Positions 46,351 through 56,465 of a DNA stretch of 64,000 nucleotides are shown here, piece after piece. The notes under the pieces are model-generated. The model did not search any database. It saw only the letters and a list, made by a program, of their open reading frames with translations, and was not told the origin of the DNA. A program made the position numbers and the translations under genes. The number at the start of each line of letters is the position of its first letter. The stretch's first letter is position 1. Origin of the DNA: Fremontodendron californicum (Eukaryota > Streptophyta > Magnoliopsida > Malvales > Malvaceae); the NCBI GenBank assembly GCA_030761205.1, contig JAULJL010000011.1, positions 17,908,501 to 17,972,500 on the forward strand, read 5' to 3'.

Positions 46351-46998
46351 TCACAAAGACAAAGTGCAATCCACTCCTTGCTCGTCCATATCTCTTTTTC
46401 TTTTTCCGAGCGTTTGCGAAACAACCGTAGCAGATAAACACTCATAAGCTTGGAGCTTTTTGAGTAAATCTTCAATGGTTGTAGCAGAAATTATGGTTCT
46501 CCTTGCCTCTGAAAACATGAATCCATTATCCACAGCATTATCTAAATATGAAAGCAAATTACTAAAATAACCATTAATATTAAGCAAACCAATGGGTTTC
46601 TTATTTGTGACCAAAGATGACCAAGAAGCCACGCAAGCTATTTCTTCCAATGTACCCAGACCTCCTGGTAAAGCAATGAATGCATCGGCAGAATGGTACA
46701 TGATTGTTATCCGTTCAGGGACACTCCAGACTTGTATTTCCTTACCCACGGTAGGTCCACAAAAACTTGTGAATAGTTTTGGCACGATTCCTAGAACTGG
46801 ACTTCCTCTGGCGTGTGCTGCTGTAGCGACTGCTCCCATTAAACCCGTACTACCGCCTCCATAAATCAACTGGATCTTTTGTTGGGCAAGTATTACTCCA
46901 ACTCTTATGGCTTCATCAGCGAATATGTTATATTTCCCTGGATAAGCACCTCCAAAGACACAAATTTTTTTAATGCGTTGGGACGAAGTACTTTCCAT
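46351..46998 (-). CDS. LOG: LOG-type cytokinin riboside 5'-monophosphate phosphoribohydrolase, in retrotransposon A
   Basis: 215 residues. LOG enzymes release active cytokinin bases from their riboside monophosphates. Visible family features: KICVFGGAYPGK near the N-terminus (family usually FCGSS), YGGGSTGLMGAV at 46-57, ADAFIALPGGLGTLEE at 104-119 containing the PGGxGTxxE motif, and KPIGLLNINGYF at 134-145. Arg96 occupies the usual catalytic Arg position, but the Lys that normally follows is Ile97. Length is normal. The start was chosen at MESTSSQRIKK because homology begins there; the open frame extends to 47196 through leader-like sequence. Plant LOG genes normally have several introns; this one has none, which points to capture from mRNA. 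A TATA-like box lies about 70 bp upstream. Activity is plausible but uncertain because of the substitutions. Confidence 0.88.
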   Translation of the reverse strand: MESTSSQRIKKICVFGGAYPGKYNIFADEAIRVGVILAQQKIQLIYGGGSTGLMGAVATAAHARGSPVLGIVPKLFTSFCGPTVGKEIQVWSVPERITIMYHSADAFIALPGGLGTLEEIACVASWSSLVTNKKPIGLLNINGYFSNLLSYLDNAVDNGFMFSEARRTIISATTIEDLLKKLQAYECLSATVVSQTLGKRKRDMDEQGVDCTLSL

Positions 46999-47372
46999 TT
47001 TTTTTTCTTTTTTTTTTTTTCGAGTGCCTGAAAGAGAATGAGTACATGGTGTAATATATAGAGGACTGAGTAGTGAATCAGACAAGAGTAATAATATCGC
47101 CGAAAGTGTATCTGACCTGTCAGAAGAAAATGTTAACCTCACAAAAGATTTTTGCGTGATTTCAGGAAGAAAATCAAAAAGAGAAGAAAAAATCAACCGT
47201 AAAAGACAAATAAAAAAAAACGAGAATAATTACACAAATTGAATAACACGTAAATTAAACCAAAATAAAGTTATTGCAAATCAAACCAAAAGCTGAGAAG
47301 TCGTTTATTGTAGTTGTGATTGTGGCTCACATCTTCCTCTGGTTTTACGTCCAGAAACGGCTTGAACGCCTT

Positions 47373-47909
47373 CTATGAGTCGAGGATATGCTTCCCATCC
47401 AGTTGTCTTACAAGCTGGCAAACAGGGTCTTTTAACATCAGATTCCCAAGATGTTGCCATTCCCTTTGGAATTGCGGCCATAAATCAAGAATTTCTCTTT
47501 GTACGTCTCCACTAGGATGCGTCTCAAGAGAAAGTTGGATATTACCCAAATTCTCCTTACTCAGTCCATCCTTAATGAATTCAATTTTATCATCTCGATT
47601 AGAGGACGGAATCCCAATAGAACGACATTTACCGTTACACGTCCATCGTGCATATTTGTGGCAATTTGAACTCATGCGCTTTGCTCGTCGCTTCTTTGCA
47701 AAAGTGCTTCTACCTGTACCTGGTAAATGCAAAACAGGAAGATATTCATCTTCACGTACCTTGGCTTCAATTATCCAACGTATGTCTGCAGGAATCCCTT
47801 TGTGCATAAGCATTCTTAATCTTTCAAATCGAACTTCGTAAAGCTTCAGTAAAATATTTCGAGGAAAAGGAGGAAATCGTTTCTGCAATCTTGTGAGAAT
47901 ATCATCCAT
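47373..47909 (-). CDS. Viral NABP-like basic Cys-rich protein, in retrotransposon A
   Basis: 178 residues. A helical N-terminus (1-60) is followed by a basic segment GRSTFAKKRRAKRM (66-79), then a Cys cluster (C83, H84, Y86, C91, C95) and FIKDGLS (111-117). This order, a GRS-x-(F/Y)-A basic patch directly before a zinc-finger-like cluster, is the signature I know from the small nucleic-acid-binding proteins at the 3' end of carlavirus and vitivirus genomes. Several of these suppress RNA silencing. In this copy the second Cys is Tyr86, whereas element B has Cys. The C-terminal 60 residues (QREILDLWPQFQREWQHLGN) have no assignment. A TTTTTTTCAG acceptor-like site ends one base before the ATG, and a TATA-like box lies at 47958-47965. 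The ORF is intact. Alternative: an unrelated plant zinc-finger protein. Confidence 0.6.
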   Translation of the reverse strand: MDDILTRLQKRFPPFPRNILLKLYEVRFERLRMLMHKGIPADIRWIIEAKVREDEYLPVLHLPGTGRSTFAKKRRAKRMSSNCHKYARWTCNGKCRSIGIPSSNRDDKIEFIKDGLSKENLGNIQLSLETHPSGDVQREILDLWPQFQREWQHLGNLMLKDPVCQLVRQLDGKHILDS

Positions 47910-47920
47910 CCTGAAAAAAA
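47910..47920 (-). promoter_or_regulatory. Possible 3' splice site before the NABP-like ORF
   Basis: Minus strand reads TTTTTTTCAG then G and the ATG, after a long pyrimidine stretch. It would suit expression from a spliced LTR transcript, as used for env-like genes in related elements. Inferred from sequence only. Confidence 0.4.
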
Positions 47921-48134
47921 TGAAAAAAAAAAATGAAAGAGAAATTGGAAGAGAAATTTATATACAATATCAGTTTTGTGGGTAGCTGATGGAACCGATT
48001 TAAATAATCACGGAGTACCGTTATCCGCCATTTAACCGGGGTAAAAAATTAAAAATTATATTTACATCTAGTTATTTTCAAAACAAGGATCAGAAAGAAA
48101 AACAACATAAAAAGACTCAAAAACAAAACACTCT

Positions 48135-48300
48135 AAATAAAATCCTAAATTCTTCCCCCCACACATAATTCTTACATTGTCATTAATGTAATGCTATTAT
48201 CCCCCAATGCAAGAATTATATGTAAGAGAAAAGAACTATTAAACAAAAGAAACTTATGCAGCCTAAATGAATTTAAAAGCAGTAAACACAATTAACAAAG
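48135..48300 (-). repeat. Retroelement block on the 5' side of the captured genes (copy 1)
   Basis: ACATTG/CAATGT-type hairpin at 48174-48189 and a GTGTGGGGGG purine tract. Its spelling is closer to element 1 (GCAAGAATTATATGTAAGAG at 11300-11330) than to copy 2 at 45896-46085. Confidence 0.7.
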
Positions 48301-48445
48301 AAACATAAGAAATAAAAATAATAAAAATAATAAAAGAAAAAGGAAAAGAAAGAGAAAGAGAAAGCAAATCTGAATATGGAAGGTTGGCAATTTCATCTTT
48401 AATTGGGCTGCCTTCCCAATTAACACTTGAGTTAGTGTTTTGAAT

Positions 48446-49384
48446 CTAACCAACACCCCTTCTTGGCTTTTTAGGCTTGTCAGGCTCATACATGAAATTT
48501 CCCAAATTTATGCGTTTGAGAGGTAGCTTTCTTTGCACAACAGTGGATGCATTCTCCATTACAAGTATTATTCCATCATCCTTGGTGGTGCATATCTCAT
48601 CGAGGAATGGTGCATCTTTTGGTACTTGTTGAATGACATCCACAAACAAACTGTTTAAGGTTTCCAGCGTGTCTTGTTCATGTTCATCCTCCTTGAACTT
48701 TGCGAATCTACTAGGAAAAGGTGGAGAAGAAACATTAGTAAAAATTGGAATCTCAAACGTTACCTCAGGTGCTGAAATACTCTTATTTGGATCATTGGCT
48801 TCATTATCCTCAAGAATAGAATTCATCTCTAATTTTGTCTCATCCTCATCTTGTTCCTCATTCCTCAAGGTCACAATAGTAGCATTCTCCTTTGGGTTAA
48901 TCATCGTTTGGGCAGAGAGTTCTTCAGATCTTTGTGCTACCCATACCACCATACTACTAGCCAATAGGCTCATTTGCCTTTCCAAACTCTGGATACTTGC
49001 CCTTGTTTCCTGTTGAAATTGCAAAGTATTAGTAACAAGATAATCGACAAGATCTTCTAAAGAAGTACCTGAGTTTTGAGTCATATGTGGTGGTTGAAAA
49101 AGATCTGGTTCTTGGGACCATGATTGATTGAAGCTAGATGGATGAGTGTAATTGGCATAAGGATCTACTTCTTGGTAATTTTTCGAGTAGCCATAATTAG
49201 TATGATCCCACCATCCCTCATGGTAAGTGTTTGAGTAATGATCATACTGTTGGTCCTGGAACACTTGATGGCTTTGACATCCTCCCATGGCCAATTGTTG
49301 AACTGGGTAGGTGAGATTGGCTTGTTGATTCTCCATGTTCATGTATGCCACCAACTCTTCAAGTGTTAGATTGCTCAATTCCAT
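48446..49384 (-). CDS. Gag-like protein of element A
   Basis: 312 residues, MELSNLTLEELVAYMN to RKLPLKRINLGNF and a Lys/Pro-rich tail. Homologous along its full length to 19074-20012 and 54453-55391. It keeps the Athila-like start and a coiled-coil-like QFQQETRASIQSLERQMSLLAS region (about 125-150), but lacks the capsid domain and the CCHC knuckle. It probably interacts with full Gag supplied in trans; this is inference. It lies directly after the leader, with PBS at 49509. Confidence 0.78.
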   Translation of the reverse strand: MELSNLTLEELVAYMNMENQQANLTYPVQQLAMGGCQSHQVFQDQQYDHYSNTYHEGWWDHTNYGYSKNYQEVDPYANYTHPSSFNQSWSQEPDLFQPPHMTQNSGTSLEDLVDYLVTNTLQFQQETRASIQSLERQMSLLASSMVVWVAQRSEELSAQTMINPKENATIVTLRNEEQDEDETKLEMNSILEDNEANDPNKSISAPEVTFEIPIFTNVSSPPFPSRFAKFKEDEHEQDTLETLNSLFVDVIQQVPKDAPFLDEICTTKDDGIILVMENASTVVQRKLPLKRINLGNFMYEPDKPKKPRRGVG

Positions 49385-49508
49385 CGTTTTTTTTTTATAT
49401 TTTTTTTTTTCAAAATTTGATCAGAAAAACCCGTATGTACAAGAAAATAAAACTCATTAGAACTGAAAATAAGAATAAACCAAGTAACAAATAAACTAAA
49501 GAAAACAA

Positions 49509-49526
49509 TCCCCGGCAACGGCGCCA
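49509..49526 (-). other. Element A primer-binding site, tRNA-Asp type
   Basis: Perfect 18-base TGGCGCCGTTGCCGGGGA on the minus strand, next to the 5' LTR. Confidence 0.9.
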
Positions 49527-49532
49527 AAAATT

Positions 49533-51510
49533 TGATGCACCCAAAAGAGTGTATCTTATTTAACCTTGCACTAAAAAGATCAATTGTAAGTATAATGATT
49601 AGCAAGGGTCGAGTCCTCAGGGATTGGGTTTTAATCTATGAGTTACTAGTTTAAAACTTACGTTCAAAGAAAACAATAAAAGAAAAGGGGTTTTTGAAGC
49701 CAGATTTCAACTAAAGTAAATAATAAGAATAAGATACAAGGCGGTATAACCAGCCAATAAAAATATATATACTAAATTAGGCGGTATAACCAGCCAATAA
49801 AAATAAAACAAAGTTAATATACAAATTAGGCGGTATAACCAGCCAATAAAAATAAATATAGTCTTAAAAATAAGCAAACGAGAAAAGTAAGAAAACAAGT
49901 AAGTAAGAAGAATCAAATATGAAAAATATGGTTAAGGTTTCATTCTCCACCACTAGACATCATTAAGAATCAATTTCAGATCTATCAATATCAACCAACT
50001 ATCAAAGTTAACAACCGTAGATAACAACAAGCTCTGTTACCCCAATCTTTCCTTAGTTTGTCGTTAAATAGAACAAGCTCTCTATTTAATCTCTAACCAT
50101 TAAACAACCTAGAATAAGCTCTCTAAATTCAATTTAATGGCAGCTTTATGATGAGAAAGATAGGTTGATCTAAGCAACAAACACATAAGCTCGAATTGTT
50201 CAACTTAGGTTATGTTCCACTTTGCAATTATTGAAAACTTGACCATAATCATTAATCACAAATTGCCACTTATGAATAGGAAATCAAGACAATTACACGG
50301 ATCAAGACTCCTAAACTAGCAATAGATAATTATCAAGATCTATCTAGTTGTACACCTAAATAAATCAAGACAACATCATGAACAATTCTTGTAGAAGAAC
50401 ATAAGCAACTTTGATAGAAAATTAATGATAGATAGAATCTGAAAATCAATCACAAAACATGTCTAGGGCTTTGAAATCACCCTTAACCAAATAGAAGTTT
50501 AGCCTAGCATAGGCATTGTAAACATAAACATAAAATTAAAGAGAATCTAAGAAGGAAATAAAAGAAAAAGAAAACTAGAGAAAAGAAAGAAGAAGAAAAC
50601 TTAGAGAATTTTATTACAATGGCTAATATCCTACCAATGTACAATATGATCCTCTACAATCATCCAAGGCCCTCTATTTATACACATTTTGGAGGGCTAA
50701 ATGACAAGAGACAAGATTTACAAATTTCAAAGGTAGGTATAATAGGTGGGTGAATTTTTCTAACAATTTTCGTCATATTGTATGACAATTTTGATCAGCC
50801 AAATTGATGGTCGATTTCGTCAATGTTGGAGGCCTGATCTGATCACATGGTCTTCTAGAAAAAGGTTCCCCTATCAGTTACGGATCCATAGCCGTTGGAA
50901 TCAGCTCATTTGCGGATGTGGTTAAGCAGATATGGGCAAAATACGAAAACAGGTCAGCACAGACGTCATTGCACATCAGCCAACTTGATGGTCGATTTCG
51001 TCAATATTAGAGACCTGATCTGATCATATGGTCTTCTAGACAAAGGTTCCCGTATCAGTTACGGATCCATAGCCATTGGAATCAGCTCATTTGCTGATGT
51101 GGATAAGCAGATATGGGCAAAATACGAAAACAGGTCAGCACAGACGTCATTGCACATCAGCCAACTTGATGGTCGATTTCGCTAGGGAAAACGACTCCGT
51201 TTCAAGAAGTGTAAAACATGAAAAAGATAGATATGCCTCTTAGCTTTGCACGGCTACAAATTTCAGCCTTATACCTTCAGTGAAACGCCAGATATAGCTG
51301 ATATGGCAAAAGGTGTCGGAACTGGAACTGAACTGGATTTACCCTTAATTCTAGTAATCTGAAATCACTCAAAGAAACTTGTGAAAAACACCAAATTACA
51401 TAAAAATATAAAAGATCATAAACACAATTAGACTAAACAATAATAACTCGTATTTGACACAAAACAATAATAAAACATAACTAAAAACTATATAATTATA
51501 CGAGTTATCA
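49533..51510 (-). repeat. Element A 5' LTR
   Basis: 1978 bp. Shorter than the 3' LTR by 46 bp, about one minisatellite unit (three copies instead of four). Keeps the 181-bp U3 duplication. Confidence 0.9.
50674..50682 (-). promoter_or_regulatory. TATA box of element A 5' LTR
   Basis: TATAAATAG on the minus strand; transcription would run leftwards into gag, NABP-like and LOG. Confidence 0.65.
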
Positions 51511-51515
51511 TTACG

Positions 51516-52412
51516 ACTTAGACATGGTTAGAGGTGTCCAAAAATTCTGAAAATTTGAGGAGAAGTCCGAAACATGTCTATCCTGATGTTGTAATTTTTG
51601 GTGATTGTTTTTCTGATTGCCTAAACTGTCTCTCAAAGTTGTGCAAACAGTTTGCATGGTTGCTGTAATTTTCTGGGCAGCCTTGAGTTCTTGAATTTGA
51701 TTCTTGAATTGTAGGTATAGTTGGCTAAAAATCAAAAGATGATGTGTATGTGAATTGTTCACCACATTAGCCACCATAAGAGGTGGCTGCTTGAGGGAAA
51801 CATTGCCCCAACAAGGGCTGCCGAATGCGGCAACGCTACTTACTAAAAGTGGGAGGCAGCTACACACAAAAGTTGTGTGTTAGGGCATCACCTTTTATTT
51901 TTGGAAATTCTTATTCTTTGGAATTTTGGACTTGTAGAAATTGTTTCCTAGTCAATATTGGATTCCTAAGAGTTAGGAATACACCTAAGCTTTCCTTGTG
52001 GATATTGTTTTCTAGTTGAACAAGGACTCCTAAAAGTTAGGAGAAGATATGAAACTTTTCTCCTAGAGAATGTTTCCTAATCAAACTTGAACTTCCTAAG
52101 GTGTTAGGAAATCTAATTAAATTGTTTAATTAGATGGAAGATTTTAATTCAAAGAATCCTAATTGGATTTGGACTCAAGTAAATTGAATTAAAATTAAAT
52201 TTGCTAAATAATTCGAGCCAAGTATATTTAAATGAGTTTAAATATTACTTTCCTTAAATGACACACAAGATTACTAAGTGACATTAAATATGTATGCATT
52301 TAGTTTTATGCTTAAAGATGTGATTATGAAAGTACGAGGGTGATTATGGACTTAGACCTTAGACTTAGGTCATGGATGGTTAAATTTTCTTTTTGGTATT
52401 TTTATAAATAGG
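51516..52412 (+). other. Copia leader, second part, spacer between A and B
   Basis: Continues the copia leader after A. No convincing ORF. It separates the divergent 5' LTRs of A and B by about 0.9 kb. Confidence 0.6.
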
Positions 52413-52417
52413 GTCTT

Positions 52418-54308
52418 TGATAACTCGTATAATTATATAGTTTTTAGTTATGTTTTATTATTGTTTTGTGTCAAATATGAGTTATTATTGTTTAGTCTAA
52501 TTGTGTTTATGATCTTTATGTATTTTGGTGTTTTTCACAAGTTTCTTTGAGTGATTTCAGATTACTAGAATTAAGGGCAAATCCAGTTCAGTTCCAGTTC
52601 CGACATCTTTTGCCATATGAGCTATATCTCGAGTTTCACTGAAGCAATAAGGCTGAAATTTGTAGCCATGCAAAGCTAAGAGGCATATCTATCTTTTTCA
52701 TGTTTTACACTTCTTGAAACGGAGTCGTTTTCCCTAGCGAAATCGACCATCAAGTTGGCTGATGTGCAATGACGTCTGTGCTGACCTGTTTTCGTATTAT
52801 GCCCATATCTTCTTATCCACATCAGAAAATGAGCTGATTCCAACGGCTATGGATCAGTAACTGATAGGGTAACATTTTTCTAGAAGACCATGTGATCAGA
52901 TAAGGCCTCCAAAATTGACAAAATCGACCATCAAGTTGGCTGATCAAAATCGTCATATATGACGAAAATTGTTAGAAAATGCACCCACCTATTATACCTA
53001 CCTTTGAAATTTGTAAAGCTTGTCTCTTGTCATTTAGCCTTCCAAAATGTGTATAAATAGAGGGCCTTGGATGATTGTAAGGGATCATATTGTACATAGG
53101 TAGGATATTAGCCATTTTAATAAAATTCTCTAAGTTTTCTTCTTCTTTCTTTTCTCTAGTTTTCTTTCTTGTCTCTAGTTTTCTTTTTCTTTAGAGAGAG
53201 CAAGAGGTTGGATAATTAATATTCTTCCTCTTCTTCTTTCTTTCTTTTATTTTCTTCTTAGATTTTCTTTAATTTTATGTTTATGTTTATAATGCCTATG
53301 CTAGGCTAAACTTCTATTTGGTTAAGGGTGATTTCAAAGCCCTAGACATGTTTTATGATTGATTTTCAGATTCTATCTATCATTAATTTTCTATCAAAGT
53401 TGCTTATGTTCTTCTACAAGAATTGTTCATGATGTTGTCTTGATTTGTTTAGGTGTACAACTAGATAGATCTTGATAATTATCTATTGCTAGTTTAGGAG
53501 TCTTGATCCGTGTAATTGTCTTGATTTCCTATTCATAAGTGGCAATTTGTGATTAATGATTATGGTCAAGATTTCAATAATTGCAAAGTGGAACATAACC
53601 TAAGTTGAACAATCCGAGCTTATGTGTTTGTTGCTTAGATCAACCTATCTTTCTCATCATAAAGCTGCCATTAAATTGAATTTAGAGAGCTTATTCTAGG
53701 TTGTTTAATGGTTAGAGATTAAATAGAGAGCTTGTTCTATTTAACGACAAACTAAGGAAAGATTGGGGTAACAGAGCTTGTTGTTATCTACGGTTGTTAA
53801 CTTTGATAGTTGGTTGATATTGATAGATCTGAAATTGATTCTTAATGATGTCTAGTGGTGGAGAATGAAACCTTAACCATATTTTTCATATTTGATTCTT
53901 CTTACTTACTTGTTTTCTTACTTTTAGTTTGCTTATTTTTTATATTTATTTTTATTGGCTGGTTATACCGCCTAATTTGTATATTAACTTTGTTTTATTT
54001 TTATTGGCTGGTTATACCGCCTAATTTAGTATATATATTTTTATTGGCTGGTTATACCGCCTAATTTAGTATATATATTTTTATTGGCTGGTTATACCGC
54101 CTTGCATCTTATTCTTATTATTTACTTTAGTTTAAATCTGGCTTCAAAAACCCCTTTTCTTTTATTGTTTTCTTTGAACGTAAGTTATAAACTATTAACT
54201 TATAAACTAAAACCCAATCCCTGAGGACTCGACCCTTGCTAACTACTATACTTACAATTTATCTTTTTAGTGCAAGGTTAAATAAGATACACTCTTTTGG
54301 GTGCATCA
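52418..54308 (+). repeat. Element B 5' LTR
   Basis: 1891 bp, TGATAACTCG to GTGCATCA. Four minisatellite copies (53955-54100), a single copy of the U3 unit that is doubled in A, and a duplicated CTCTAGTTTTCTTTC stretch near 53155-53190. Confidence 0.9.
53052..53060 (+). promoter_or_regulatory. TATA box of element B 5' LTR
   Basis: TATAAATAG, same context (AGGGCCTTGGATGATTG follows) as in A. Confidence 0.65.
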
Positions 54309-54314
54309 AATTTT

Positions 54315-54332
54315 TGGCGCCGTTGCCGGGGA
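54315..54332 (+). other. Element B primer-binding site, tRNA-Asp type
   Basis: TGGCGCCGTTGCCGGGGA, perfect, six bases after the LTR. Confidence 0.92.
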
Positions 54333-54452
54333 TTGTTTTCTTTAGTTTATTTGTTACTTGGTTTATTCTTATTTTCAGTTCTAATGAGTTTTATTTTCTT
54401 GTACATACGGGTTTTTCTTATCAAATTTTGAAAAGAAAAAAGAAAAAGAACG

Positions 54453-55391
54453 ATGGAATTGAGCAATCTAACACTTGAAGAGTTGGTGGCATACATGAAC
54501 ATGGAGAATCAACAAGCCAATCTCACCTCCCCAGTTCAACAATTGGCCATGGAAGGATGTCAAGGCTATCAAGTGTTCCAAGACCAACAGTATGATCATT
54601 ACTCAAACACTTACCATAAGGGATGGTGGGATCATACTAATTATGGCTACTCAGAAAATTACCAAGAAGTAGATCCTTATGCCAATTACACTCATCCATC
54701 TAGCTTCAATCAATCATGGTCTCAAGAACCAGATCTTCTTCAACCACCACATATGACTCAAAACTCAGGTACTTCTTTAGAAGATCTTGTCGATTTTCTT
54801 GTTACTAATACTTTGCAATTTCAACAGGAAACAAGGGCAAGCATCCAGAGTTTGGAAAGGCAAATGAGCCTATTGGCTAGTAGTTTGGTGGTATGGGTAG
54901 CACAAAGATCTTAAGAACTCTCTGCCCAAACAATGATTAACCCAAAGGAGAATACTACTATTGTGACCTTGAGGAATGAGGAACAAGATGAGGATGAGAC
55001 AAAATTAGAGATGAATTCTATTCTTGAGGATAATGAAGCCAATGATCCAAATAAGAGTATTTCGGCACCTGAGGTAACGTTTGAGATTCCAATTTTTACT
55101 AATGTTTCTTCTCCACCTTTTCCTAGTAGATTCGCAAAGTTCAAGGAGGATGAACATGAACAAGACACGCTGGAAACCTTAAACAGTTTGTTTGTGGATG
55201 TCATTCAACAAGTACCAAAAGATGCACCATTCCTCGATGAGATATGCACCACCAAGGATGATGGAATAATACTTGTAATGGAGAATGCATCCACTGTTGT
55301 GCAAAGAAAGCTACCTCTCAAACGCATAAATTTGGGAAATTTCATGTATGAGCCTGACAAGCCTAAAAAGCCAAGAAGGGGTGTTGGTTAG
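54453..55391 (+). pseudogene. Gag-like gene of element B with a nonsense codon
   Basis: Nearly identical to the 312-residue ORF of A, but the GAA codon after VAQRS is TAA at 54912-54914, cutting the product to 153 residues. The same frame continues undamaged to 55391. A single G-to-T change explains it, so the break is recent. Confidence 0.88.
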
Positions 55392-55524
55392 ATTCAAAAC
55401 ACTAACTCAAGTGTTAATTGGGAAGGCAGCCCAATTAAAGATGAAATTGCCAACCTTCAATATTCAGATTTGCTTTCTCTTTCTTTTTCTTTTTCTTTTA
55501 TTATTTTTATTATTTTTATTTTTA

Positions 55525-55705
55525 TTTCTTATGTTTCTTTGTTAATTGTGTTTACTGTTTTTAAGTTCATTTAGGCTGCATAAGTTTCTTTTGTTTAATA
55601 GTTCTTTTCTCTTACATATAATTCTTGCATTGGGATTATAGCATTACATTAATGACAATGTAAGAATTATGTGTGGGGGGAAGAATTTAGGATTTTATTT
55701 ATGAG
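55525..55705 (+). repeat. Retroelement block on the 5' side of the captured genes (copy 1)
   Basis: Hairpin ACATTAATGACAATGT (55646-55661) and GTGTGGGGGGAAG purine tract. Counterpart of 48135-48300 in A. Duplicated in a different version at 57690-57905. Confidence 0.72.
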
Positions 55706-55873
55706 TTTGTTTTGTTTTTGAGTTTTTTTTTTTTTGTTATTTTTCTTTCTGATCCTTGTTTTGAAAATAACTAGATGTAAATATAATTTTTTTTTACCCC
55801 GGTTAAATGGCGGATAACGGTACTCCGTGATTATTTAAATCGGTTCCATCAGCTACCCACAAAACTGATATTG

Positions 55874-55880
55874 TATATAA
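55874..55880 (+). promoter_or_regulatory. TATA-like box upstream of the NABP-like ORF
   Basis: TATATAA about 50 bp before the ATG. The preceding ~120 bp (GGCGGATAACGGTACTCCGTG, 55810-55830) is unlike the rest of the retroelement and may belong to the captured piece. Confidence 0.35.
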
Positions 55881-55917
55881 ATTTCTCTTCCAATTTCTCT
55901 TTTAATTTTTTTTTCAT

Positions 55918-55928
55918 TTTTTTTCAGG
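55918..55928 (+). promoter_or_regulatory. Possible 3' splice site before the NABP-like ORF
   Basis: TTTTTTTCAG followed by G and ATG, conserved with A (47910-47920). Confidence 0.4.
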
Positions 55929-56465
55929 ATGGATGATATTCTCACAAGATTGCAGAAACGATTTCCTCCTTTTCCTCGAAATATTTTACTGAAGCTTTAC
56001 CAAGTACGATTTGAAAGATTAAGAATGCTTATGCACAAAGGGATTCCTGCAGACATACGTTGGATAATTGAAGCCAAGGTACGTGAAGATGAATATCTTC
56101 CTATTTTGCATTTACCAGGTACAGGTAGAAGCACTTTTGCAAATAAGCGACGAGCAAAGCGCATGAGTTCAAATTGCCACAAATGTGCACGATGGACGTG
56201 TAACGGTAAATGTCGTTCTATTGGGATTCCGTCCTCTAATCGAGATGATAAAATTGAATTCATTAAGGATGGACTGAGTAAGGAGAATTTGGGTAATATC
56301 CAACTTTCTCTTGAGACGCATCCTAGTGGAGACGTACAAAGAGAAATTCTTGATTTATGGCCGCAATTCCAAAGGGAATGGCAACATCTTGGGAATCTGA
56401 TGTTAAAAGACCCTGTTTGCCAGCTTGTAAGACAACTGGATGGGAAGCATATCCTCGACTCATAG
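55929..56465 (+). CDS. Viral NABP-like basic Cys-rich protein, in retrotransposon B
   Basis: 178 residues, open. Differs from the A copy at four positions (E25Q, V59I, K72N, Y86C, given as A to B). It has the full C83-x2-C86-x4-C91-x3-C95 cluster after a basic patch at 66-79, which is the more likely ancestral state. The cluster is built like the zinc-binding motif of Betaflexiviridae nucleic-acid-binding proteins (Pfam family of viral NABPs, from memory). By eye I count five base differences from A in this ORF, four of them amino-acid changing, which argues against strong purifying selection. Longer than the usual viral proteins. Lies between gag-like and LOG genes, same strand. Confidence 0.6.
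   Translation: MDDILTRLQKRFPPFPRNILLKLYQVRFERLRMLMHKGIPADIRWIIEAKVREDEYLPILHLPGTGRSTFANKRRAKRMSSNCHKCARWTCNGKCRSIGIPSSNRDDKIEFIKDGLSKENLGNIQLSLETHPSGDVQREILDLWPQFQREWQHLGNLMLKDPVCQLVRQLDGKHILDS

Larger units (their letters stand above)
42327..51510 (-). mobile_element. Element A: non-autonomous Athila-like retrotransposon carrying NABP-like and LOG genes
   Basis: LTRs at 42327-44350 and 49533-51510. Perfect TSD TTACG (42322-42326 and 51511-51515). Minus-strand order: 5' LTR, tRNA-Asp PBS, gag-like ORF (49384-48446), hairpin/purine block, NABP-like ORF (47909-47373), LOG ORF (46998-46351), a second hairpin/purine block, 3' noncoding region, PPT, 3' LTR. It has no pol and must borrow enzymes from an autonomous Athila such as the family of element 1, which has the same PBS. 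All three ORFs are open. LTR differences are few by eye, so the insertion is recent. Confidence 0.9.

Noticed and set aside
46999..47196. N-terminal extension of the LOG ORF (66 extra codons) as a targeting peptide
   Set aside because: The extension includes the TATA-like box and an A-rich run coding KKKKEKK. In B the same leader exists but family homology starts only at MESTSSQ, so it is treated as 5' leader.
47305..47481. 58-codon ORF overlapping the end of the NABP-like gene in another frame (starts MAAIPKGMATSWES)
   Set aside because: Open in A but interrupted by a stop in the matching place in B, and no family recognised; probably chance.
47320..47841. Long plus-strand ORF (173 codons) opposite the NABP-like gene, also at 55997-56518 in B
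   Set aside because: Exact antisense shadow of the 178-residue ORF; the sense protein has the recognisable basic and Cys motifs.
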